Of a stretch of DNA of 64,000 nt, positions 35,214 to 42,238 are shown in pieces. Position 1 is the first letter of the stretch, and each line of letters opens with the position of its first letter. The stretch is from Marinifilum sp. N1E240 (GTDB lineage: Bacteria; Bacteroidota; Bacteroidia; Bacteroidales; Marinifilaceae), in contig NZ_WHKF01000010.1 in the NCBI RefSeq assembly GCF_009295825.1, positions 43,827 through 107,826 of the forward strand. Reading direction: 5' to 3'. The position numbers and the translations under genes were made by a program. Under the pieces are notes generated by a model, which saw nothing but the letters and a program-made list of their open reading frames with translations, searched no databases and had not been told where the DNA came from.

Positions 35214-37922
35214 TTAATTGTTTAGATATCCCTTGCCATTACTCATCATCCTTTGTAATTTCAATTGATTTTTCAAATTTACTTCACCATCATCAGGACG
35301 TAATAGTAACTCAAAATGTTCCGGAAGGTCGATTACTTTACTCAATTCTGATTGTATTCCCTCTATTACGTCAGGTTTTTGTGCCAATTTTAAAGAACTA
35401 TCAGAAAAATAAAGAATCAGTTTAGAACTTTTAATTTCTTGTAAACTACTTTGCTTTAAAAACCTTGCTCCAAAAAGATTTTCTCGATCAAATCGATTTA
35501 AAACTTCTTGCCAGTTTTCTTCAAGCTGTTTCCATGGCATTTTTGCTTGTGGTTTATTTTGATATTGAACCAATCCGTCAATTTGAATATTTGAAGGAAG
35601 AGGTACTTCTTTATAAAAGGAGCGAAGAGCCCATAGAATTAGGTGTTTGTTTATTCTATGATCACCAACACAGGCAGGACAGCCATTATTACAAGCGCAA
35701 TTTTTCAGTAGATTTCCAGCATTTTGAATAATCTCATTTAAAAATTCGTATGCTTTTTCAGAGAAACCTAATCCTCCTGGATACTCATCAAATAAAATGA
35801 TAGCATGTTTATGCTGGTGTGATTTAGGATGAGCAAAACCAAATATATCTCCACCTAAGTCGGAATAGGTTGCCATAACTCGCATAGAGGCTGCAGCTTT
35901 TAAACAGTGCACCAATCCTTCGGTATAATCGAATCGAGGAATGCTTTTATCATCTGGCATTTGTTTTTGGGGCTCCAAACTAGGCGCTTTACCCGTAGCA
36001 ACAAATACATGAACAACATTATCAGGTATTTGAATCCAGCAAGCTTCCGTTTCCATTTGTGTTTGTAGAATCTGATTCAATCCTTCATATCCTAAATTTT
36101 GATGAGAATTGAATTGTACCATCTTGTATCCTGAAACTAAAACGCTAACACGAACATCTCCAAAACATGAATAGATTCTGTGTTTCTCATTTTGTTCATG
36201 CTCCATTAAAATGTCAATTGTTCCTGGTTTATGTGGTTCTGTGTAATAATTAGAATCCACCTCTTTAACCCAGGCAGTTTTGCTTTCCAAATCTAAATCC
36301 AAACTTTTATATTGTATGCTGTCATGCAGATAAATGGCTCCCGAATAGAATTCCTTTTTTGCCTGAACTAAATCAACCGTTGTAATGGTTTTTTCTTTTT
36401 CGCGATCAACGATTTTAATGGTATCGCTAGTAATATTTCTTAAGCTGATTTCATGAGCAGGCGATATCTGACCACTCCATTGGTATTGGGCATTGTGTTC
36501 ACTTATTTCACCTTCTTTTTGTAAGAGAGGAATAATTTCTCCCAAGTCAGGAAAGCTTGCAATATCATCAATACTTAGTGGTAATTCTGCAGAAGCAGCA
36601 CGAATGTGAGCCAATTGTATGTACAAATTGTTTTTGTCGATTACTGCATTTTCAGATTCCGATTCTAACAACCAATTAGGATTCATTCCTACATATTGGT
36701 CCATAGGTTTTTCCTTCAGCATGAGAACAGCATGAGCTTTGTTGCCATTTCGTCCTGCTCGTCCCAATTGCTGCCAAAAACTCGCACGTGTTCCAGGGAA
36801 TCCACCCATAACAACCATATCTAAAGCTCCAATATCAATACCCAATTCTAATGCGGATGTAGAAACAACGCCATAGATTTTTCCATCCACCAAATCTTTT
36901 TCGATTTTCGCACGTTCCAAAGGAGTATAGCCACCACGGTAAGCCGATATTTTATCAGAGAAGTCAGGACCTAATTTTAAAGGATCCTGAGCTAATATAT
37001 CTCTACACTCTTTGGTGACAACTTCAGTTTCCCTTCGCGACATACAGAATGTAATGACACGAGTACAATTTTCTATTAAATCGGGAAGGAAACCTTTCAA
37101 CTCTTCTGTTACTGATCTTTTGCGTTGAGCTTCCTTGATATATTCAGGTTGCCAAAAATGAATTTCCTTTTCTGGTGCAGGCGAACCATCTTTTTCGATC
37201 AATTCAAAAGCTTGATGACAAATGTTTTCAGCCAGTTCCGCAGGATTAGCAATGGTTGCCGAGCTGCACAAAAATCTTGGTGTATTGCCATGATAATTGC
37301 AAACACGCAATAAACGCCTCATTACATTAGATACGTGTGATCCAAAAGCTCCTCGGTAGGCATGTAATTCATCAATTACGATAAAATCTAAATTGGCAAA
37401 TAAATGAGGAAAACCATAACGATTGTGATTAGGTAGAAAAGTAGCATTAATCATATCCGGATTGGTGAGAATGATATTAGCCTCTTCACGAATTTTCGAT
37501 CTTTCTGATGCAGGAGTATCACCATCGTAAATTCCCGCTTGTATGCGATGCTTACCAAAATATTCAACAAACTCTACAATATTGCGAAGCTGATCCTTAG
37601 TTAATGCTTTGGTAGGATAGATAAAGAGAGCTCTTCGGCTTGGGTTCTCTAATATTCGCTGAATTACCGGAAGGTAAAATGATAAGGATTTTCCACTTGC
37701 AGTCCCTGTAGTAATCACTACAGATTTACCTTGAATTGCCCGTTTGTACATTTCAGCCTGATGAGAATATAATTGCTCGTAGCCCATTTGGCGAATACAT
37801 TCCTTCAGTTCTGGATTCATTTCTTCCGGTATCACGGCGAAAGAGGCTTTACGAGCAGGTAATATTTTTGATGATAGTATTCGGTTGGTATAGTTTGCTA
37901 ATATTTCCTGTATTTTCTGCAT
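35214..37922 (-). CDS. MrfA-like DEAD/DEAH helicase with DUF1998 zinc-binding domain
   Basis: 902 residues from the ATG at 37922 (QKIQEILANYTNRILS); an upstream start at 37979 is unlikely. RecA1 has Walker A in TTGTASGKSLSFYLPVIQ and motif II DELHAYRGAFG; RecA2 has FCMSRRETEVV, ALELGIDIGALD and QQLGRAGRNGNKAHAVL. The DUF1998 domain contains the four-cysteine site CACNNGCPACVGDH and IILFDEYPGGLGFSEK. B. subtilis MrfA with this layout repairs mitomycin lesions and relatives occur in defence islands. Here it is paired with a UvrD-type helicase, suggesting a repair unit. Confidence 0.92.
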   Translation of the reverse strand: MQKIQEILANYTNRILSSKILPARKASFAVIPEEMNPELKECIRQMGYEQLYSHQAEMYKRAIQGKSVVITTGTASGKSLSFYLPVIQRILENPSRRALFIYPTKALTKDQLRNIVEFVEYFGKHRIQAGIYDGDTPASERSKIREEANIILTNPDMINATFLPNHNRYGFPHLFANLDFIVIDELHAYRGAFGSHVSNVMRRLLRVCNYHGNTPRFLCSSATIANPAELAENICHQAFELIEKDGSPAPEKEIHFWQPEYIKEAQRKRSVTEELKGFLPDLIENCTRVITFCMSRRETEVVTKECRDILAQDPLKLGPDFSDKISAYRGGYTPLERAKIEKDLVDGKIYGVVSTSALELGIDIGALDMVVMGGFPGTRASFWQQLGRAGRNGNKAHAVLMLKEKPMDQYVGMNPNWLLESESENAVIDKNNLYIQLAHIRAASAELPLSIDDIASFPDLGEIIPLLQKEGEISEHNAQYQWSGQISPAHEISLRNITSDTIKIVDREKEKTITTVDLVQAKKEFYSGAIYLHDSIQYKSLDLDLESKTAWVKEVDSNYYTEPHKPGTIDILMEHEQNEKHRIYSCFGDVRVSVLVSGYKMVQFNSHQNLGYEGLNQILQTQMETEACWIQIPDNVVHVFVATGKAPSLEPQKQMPDDKSIPRFDYTEGLVHCLKAAASMRVMATYSDLGGDIFGFAHPKSHQHKHAIILFDEYPGGLGFSEKAYEFLNEIIQNAGNLLKNCACNNGCPACVGDHRINKHLILWALRSFYKEVPLPSNIQIDGLVQYQNKPQAKMPWKQLEENWQEVLNRFDRENLFGARFLKQSSLQEIKSSKLILYFSDSSLKLAQKPDVIEGIQSELSKVIDLPEHFELLLRPDDGEVNLKNQLKLQRMMSNGKGYLNN

Positions 37923-37941
37923 AATTAAAAATGTGAATTTA

Positions 37942-37949
37942 CAAAGGTA
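37942..37949 (-). promoter_or_regulatory. -7 promoter box of the helicase operon
   Basis: TACCTTTG on the minus strand fits TAnnTTTG and lies 20 nt before the ATG at 37922. No good -33 TTTG was found at the normal distance. Confidence 0.5.
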
Positions 37950-38180
37950 ATCCAATTGAACTGTTGTTGAGAATTTCACCTAAGAATTTCGTACATCAAG
38001 AACTAATTATTAGTTTTGATAAACGCTATGCTCTATGAATTGGTAGTAAAACACGGTCACTTTGTAATGTATTAAAAAGACAAAAAGTCTATTAATGTGG
38101 AGGTTTTAATCAATTTGATTTTATTTAGTTTCATTTCAAAATCTATCCATAGGGTGTATTGAATATATAAATACTTTATT

Positions 38181-39407
38181 ATGAATTATTCAAATCGTCT
38201 GTTGAAATTAAAAGAGGCATTTATCCAAAGAGAGTTAAAAACTGAAGTAAATGATTTGGAGTTACATTGCCTTAATTTTCATTCAACTGCTCATGATATT
38301 TTACCTGGAAAGTCGGAATATCATTGTGCAAAGCATTTGCTGGATTTTAAGGAAAGTATATTACAATATAATGAAATTGGTTCGATACAAGATGACGTAC
38401 ATGTAGAAGATACCGTTGTTGATGAAAATCAAAATTTCAAGTACAATATCCTAAAGCCCAAAGGGAATAGTCTTGTTAAAAAAGTCACATTTGTTTTTCA
38501 TGGATTCAATGAAAAAACTTGGGATAAGTATTTACCATGGGGGCAGGAGATTTGTGAAAGAACTCAAAGTGCGGTTGTTTTCTTCCCTATAGCTTTTCAT
38601 ATGCAACGAGCACCAAAGTATTGGAGTGATAAAAAAGCAATGTTTGAATTGAGTAAAAATCGAAGGAATCGATTTCCAAATATTATTGGTTCATCCTTAT
38701 CAAATGTAGCTATTAGCATGCGTCTTCATTCTATGCCACAAAGATTTATTTGGTCGGGCTTACAAACATATTACGATATTATTCAATTTATTGAGGAATG
38801 CAAAGATGGTAAACATGAATTAATTGATAAGGATTTTTCTTTTAATATTTTTGCTTATTCTATAGGTGGATTACTTGCTGAGATTTTGAAGTTGTCGAAT
38901 TATAAAAATTATTTTAAAGGAGTAAAATTGTGTTTATTTTGTAGTGGAGCTGTTTTTAATCGATTATCGCCAGTTTCTAAATTTATTTTGGATTCAGAGG
39001 CAAATGTCGCCTTATATTCTTATCTAGTCGAGCATTTTAATAGTTTTTTAAAGAAAGATGGTCTTTTACGCCATTATATTGAAGAGGATCATTTGGAAGG
39101 AAAAGTTTTTCATGCCATGTTAGAATATAATCGAATGAGAGATTTTAGAGAAGCTTTGTTTGGGAAAGTAGAAAAGGAGATTTATGCTTTAGCATTAAAA
39201 GCAGATACTGTTTTCCCTTCTTATGAAATAGAAAATACTTTAAAGGGAGCCTCTAGAAAGATTAATATTAAGGTTGAGGAGATTGATTTTGATTATGATT
39301 ACACACATGAAAATCCTTTTCCCACTTCTAAAGTTGATTCAGAAAAGGTGATGGATAGTTTAAATCTTGTGTTTGAAAAGGTAGCTGATTTTTTTAATGA
39401 AAGTTAA
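38181..39407 (+). CDS. Alpha/beta-hydrolase-like protein, DUF6051-like
   Basis: 408 residues, no signal peptide. An alpha/beta-hydrolase core is suggested by VTFVFHGFNEKTWDKYLPWG (oxyanion HG motif), SAVVFFPIAFHMQRAPKYW and a nucleophile elbow FAYSIGGLLAE, where the G-x-S-x-G pattern reads A-Y-S-I-G. A late histidine that could complete a triad lies in YDYTHENPFP. It resembles a Bacteroidota-specific hydrolase family annotated DUF6051. The substrate is unknown. It appears monocistronic; the 367 bp downstream hold only the CGGC remnant. Confidence 0.75.
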   Translation: MNYSNRLLKLKEAFIQRELKTEVNDLELHCLNFHSTAHDILPGKSEYHCAKHLLDFKESILQYNEIGSIQDDVHVEDTVVDENQNFKYNILKPKGNSLVKKVTFVFHGFNEKTWDKYLPWGQEICERTQSAVVFFPIAFHMQRAPKYWSDKKAMFELSKNRRNRFPNIIGSSLSNVAISMRLHSMPQRFIWSGLQTYYDIIQFIEECKDGKHELIDKDFSFNIFAYSIGGLLAEILKLSNYKNYFKGVKLCLFCSGAVFNRLSPVSKFILDSEANVALYSYLVEHFNSFLKKDGLLRHYIEEDHLEGKVFHAMLEYNRMRDFREALFGKVEKEIYALALKADTVFPSYEIENTLKGASRKINIKVEEIDFDYDYTHENPFPTSKVDSEKVMDSLNLVFEKVADFFNES

Positions 39408-39474
39408 TTGTGAATTAGCGAATTAGGAGCTGTAAAATAATAGGTTGGTGTGTTTGTTTTGTTATTTATTAAAG

Positions 39475-39705
39475 AATGTATCTACTGATATTATTGGATT
39501 TGTAAGCTGTTGAGGTTGATCTGGTAAAAAATCGGTTTCAAGAGCTAAAATGATGATTGAAAAAGGAGCAGCTATTATAGCTATGGCTTCATGCATAAAA
39601 AATGGCAATCTTATCGGTTATGCTTGTCCTCATTTTGAAACAATGAGAGGTGCTCTTAAAAAACTAATAATAGATAAGGTGCAACTACTTGACTGGATAT
39701 ATTAA
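39475..39705 (+). pseudogene. CGGC-domain protein remnant with two TGA codons in its motif
   Basis: Frame from 39475 reads NVSTDIIGFVSC, TGA, G, TGA, SGKKSVSRAKMMIEKGA, then ASCIKNGNLIGYACPHFE and ends QLLDWIY at 39705. This matches the C-terminal two thirds of CGGC-domain proteins, whose motif should read C-G-G-C-P-G-K; here it is C-stop-G-stop-S-G-K. The N-terminal part with its own cysteines is missing, and there is no start codon in front. The ATG at 39550 leaves a 51-codon ORF that keeps the ASC and ACPH motifs. Best read as a decayed gene; selenocysteine readthrough is discussed under findings. Confidence 0.75.
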
Positions 39706-39774
39706 TTGATTCTTTTATTGTTTTCTATATTGATTTTCTATATATTTATAACATAATTTGTAGAAATTGAACTT

Positions 39775-40113
39775 ATGAAAGCAATATTTAGTCTTTTGTC
39801 ACTTCTAATATTTGCAACAAGCCTTATGGGGCAAGTGAAATTTGAAGATGATTATTTGAAAAATTGGGAACAATTTAAAAAAGAGAATGCACCTTTCAAT
39901 AAACAACAGAAGCAAGTTGTTTTGTTTGATATAGAAGATGATGCTAAGGAAATTAAATTGGGTGACTTAAGTTATAAAACGGAGTCACTTACCGTTGGAC
40001 AAGAAATAATAGGAGTTGCTCTACATGTAACTGCAGCTATTAGAGAAAACCAACTTTATAAAAATAAAATTTGGAAAGATCCTGCAAAGTATTTTGTGGA
40101 AGGATATTATTAA
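39775..40113 (+). CDS. Small secreted protein of unknown function
   Basis: 112 residues with a signal peptide (AIFSLLSLLIFATSLMG, cleavage near residue 19). The mature part is charged (KFEDDYLKNWEQFKKENAPF, FDIEDDAKEIKLGDLSYK) and ends in an aromatic stretch (YFVEGYY). I recognise no domain. It stands alone, followed by the TPP riboswitch, with which it shares no frame or terminator. Confidence 0.65.
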   Translation: MKAIFSLLSLLIFATSLMGQVKFEDDYLKNWEQFKKENAPFNKQQKQVVLFDIEDDAKEIKLGDLSYKTESLTVGQEIIGVALHVTAAIRENQLYKNKIWKDPAKYFVEGYY

Positions 40114-40157
40114 ATGAATAGAATGGCATTGGTAAAATAATTTTATCTTTGTTTCTC

Positions 40158-40236
40158 CGTTAGGAGTGCTTGAATTGTTATTCAGGCTGAGATTTTACCC
40201 TTTACCTGATCTGCATAATTGTAGCGTAGGGAAACG
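40158..40236 (+). ncRNA. TPP riboswitch (thi-box)
   Basis: The conserved blocks are present in order: GGAGTGC, GCTGAGATTTTACCC, ACCTGATCTG, then GCGTAGGGAAAC. The P1 arms are CGTT at 40158-40161 and AACG at 40233-40236. A terminator follows within 35 nt and thiD 180 nt downstream. It should stop thiD transcription when thiamine pyrophosphate is bound. Confidence 0.95.
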
Positions 40237-40268
40237 ATTCATATGATAGAATAAATATAATATAGATT

Positions 40269-40302
40269 GAACCGTTTCGTTTTGTACGAAGCGGTTTTTT
40301 TA
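40269..40302 (+). terminator. Terminator of the TPP riboswitch expression platform
   Basis: AACCGTTTCG and CGAAGCGGTT form a stem (one wobble) followed by seven T. Placed between the aptamer and thiD, it is the likely switch element. A second hairpin (GTTACA/TGTAAC) near 40381-40400 lies just before thiD. Confidence 0.85.
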
Positions 40303-40415
40303 TGCTAAAATTTAAGTGTGAATTGTCTAATAATAAATAACTATTAACTCACACACAAGAAGGATTTTTAACGTATGGTAAGTTACAGCTGATTGTAACA
40401 TGAAAAAATAAAGAA

Positions 40416-41225
40416 ATGAAAAAATACAAGACAGTTCTAAGTATTGCAGGAAGTGATTCTGGAGGCGGCGCCGGAATTCAGGCTGATATTAAAACCATTT
40501 CGGCTTGTGGATGTTTTACTACTACGGCAATTACAGCTATAACTGTTCAGAATACCTTAGGCGTAAGTAATGTATTTCCAATTCCAGGAAATATTTTGGA
40601 AGAACAAATCGAATCAGTTTTATCGGATATCGGTGCTGATGCCATAAAAATCGGGATGTTGCATTCTTCGGATATAATTCGTAGAGTAAGTAAAATACTT
40701 AGCAGGTATGAAGTTCGAAATGTAGTTCTTGATCCGGTAATGCTTGCTACATCAGGTGATGCATTGTTGAAAAATGAGGCAATTGATGCGTTGAAAAATG
40801 ATTTAATTCCTAAAGTAAGAGTGATAACTCCAAATATTCCTGAAGTTGAAGTGTTGAGTGGTTCGAAGATAAAATCGCACGCTGATGTTTTGAACTGTGC
40901 AAAAGAACTAGCTAATGAATACAAGGTATCTGTTTTACTGAAAGCTGGACATATGAATAGTTCTGAGTTAATCGATGTATTTTACGATTTTGAAAATCAA
41001 GAGAGATTGGAAATGAAATCTAACAAAATAGATTCAGTAAATACTCACGGAACAGGTTGTACCATGTCATCTGCTTTTGCCGCTTTTTTAGCAAGGGGAT
41101 ATGATTTGCAATCAGCAGCTTTACAAGCAAAAAGATATATTAATGAAGCAATAAAAGCTGGTGCTGATTATGAAATAGGACAAGGACACGGAGCAGTAAA
41201 ACATTTTTATAAGTTTTGGGAATAA
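40416..41225 (+). CDS. thiD: Hydroxymethylpyrimidine/phosphomethylpyrimidine kinase
   Basis: 269 residues of the ribokinase-like family. Marks are LSIAGSDSGGGAGIQADIKT at the start, TTAITAITVQNTLGV, IKIGMLHSSDIIRR, VLDPVMLATSGDALL, TPNIPEVEVLSG, and the catalytic HGTGCTMSSAFAAFLA. It makes HMP-PP for thiamine synthesis in two phosphorylation steps. It lies 113 bp after the riboswitch terminator, so thiamine status controls it. No other thi gene follows; the pathway's remaining genes must be elsewhere. Confidence 0.95.
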   Translation: MKKYKTVLSIAGSDSGGGAGIQADIKTISACGCFTTTAITAITVQNTLGVSNVFPIPGNILEEQIESVLSDIGADAIKIGMLHSSDIIRRVSKILSRYEVRNVVLDPVMLATSGDALLKNEAIDALKNDLIPKVRVITPNIPEVEVLSGSKIKSHADVLNCAKELANEYKVSVLLKAGHMNSSELIDVFYDFENQERLEMKSNKIDSVNTHGTGCTMSSAFAAFLARGYDLQSAALQAKRYINEAIKAGADYEIGQGHGAVKHFYKFWE

Positions 41226-41289
41226 TCAGTTTTTTCTGATAATTAATTAACTTTTGGGTATCTTTTCAGTCCATATTAATGAGAATCCT

Positions 41290-41856
41290 ATGAAACTAAC
41301 TATTGATAATACAACGGCTCTTCTTTTGATCGACCTTCAGCAAGGATTTGAGGATATTGAATATTGGGGTGGTGGGAGAAACAATGTTGATGCAGAGGAT
41401 AATGCTGCCAAATTATTGGAAATTTGGAGATTGAAAAGTTTGCCTTTGTATCACGTACAACATTGTTCAACAACTCCTGAATCACCTTTAGCACCCGGCA
41501 ATCCCGGCAATGAATTTTTGGAGTTGACTCAGCCAAAGACTGGAGAACCAATCATTAAAAAGAATGTAAATTCTGCATTTATTGGAACGAATTTGAAACA
41601 GCAACTCGATGATAAGGGGATAAAGAGATTGGTGATTGTCGGTTTAACAACAGACCACTGCATTTCAACCACAACACGAATGGCTGGTAATTTTGGATAC
41701 GAAACTTACTTGATTGAAGATGCCATCGCAACTTTTGATAAAGTAGGAGTGAATGGTGAAAAATATGCAGCACAATTGATTCATGATACTGCTTTGGCAA
41801 GTTTACATGAAGAGTTTGCAACGGTTATCTCATTAAAGAACTTACTTCCCAAATAG
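41290..41856 (+). CDS. Isochorismatase-family cysteine hydrolase
   Basis: 188 residues from the ATG at 41290; a TTG at 41254 is a poor alternative. The catalytic Asp-Lys-Cys triad is visible: D in LLLIDLQQGF, K in PIIKKNVNSAFIGTN, and C in LTTDHCISTTTRMAGNFGY. The cis-peptide V-x-G-L-T-T-D before the cysteine is typical. Members hydrolyse amides such as nicotinamide or isochorismate; this one's substrate is not evident. It lies 64 bp after thiD and may be read from the same transcript. Confidence 0.88.
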   Translation: MKLTIDNTTALLLIDLQQGFEDIEYWGGGRNNVDAEDNAAKLLEIWRLKSLPLYHVQHCSTTPESPLAPGNPGNEFLELTQPKTGEPIIKKNVNSAFIGTNLKQQLDDKGIKRLVIVGLTTDHCISTTTRMAGNFGYETYLIEDAIATFDKVGVNGEKYAAQLIHDTALASLHEEFATVISLKNLLPK

Positions 41857-41927
41857 AGGTGAATTAAATTGTTATTTTTATAAGGTTTTTCATTTTAAAA
41901 ATCTGTTCTTCAGTTCATTTTTTCAGT

Positions 41928-42118
41928 CTTTCTATCACTTTTGAGCAGTTCCCCCTAGCTTTTTAGTAATTCCCCGTACCTCTGTGTGACTTTCTGTCGC
42001 TTTTTTGTGTTTTCCCCGGCTTTTTGCCTTTTTCCTCCATTCTTGTCTGATTTTCTCTTACTTGGGAAGGATTTCCCTTCACTTTTAGAGTATTTTTCTT
42101 ACTTGTATTCCATTTTAT
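41928..42118. repeat. Pyrimidine-rich tract with ~20.5-bp phased CTT blocks
   Basis: In the gene-free 382 bp between converging genes the plus strand is C/T-rich. CTT or CTC blocks start at 41938, 41959, 41980, 42000, 42020, 42042, 42061, 42082 and 42102, spaced 19-22 bp. TTCC/TTCT blocks lie about 10 bp before most of them (TTCCCC at 41949, 41970 and 42012). The units are degenerate, but the phase holds over nine repeats, two helical turns each. No ORF and no ordinary terminator is present apart from a small GGGAA/TTCCC pair at 42064. It could be a Rho utilisation (rut) site for the thiD transcript or a curved-DNA element. Confidence 0.6.
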
Positions 42119-42238
42119 TGTACTGATAAAAGATTTTATTCAGGTAGTAAGGAATTCTCCAATCATTAGAAGTTTTTATTGCACAAGGATGATTCTAAAT
42201 GCCTTTCATCCATTACAAACTTGTTCTAACTATAGGTT

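Noticed and set aside
39508..39519. Selenocysteine codons in a CGGC protein
   Set aside because: One TGA replaces glycine, not cysteine, the N-terminal part and start codon are missing, and no Sec machinery is visible; kept only as a check under findings.
41928..42118. Seven-residue repeat protein on the minus strand
   Set aside because: Reading the 21-bp periodic tract as codons gives stops in each frame within short distances and no start with a ribosome site.
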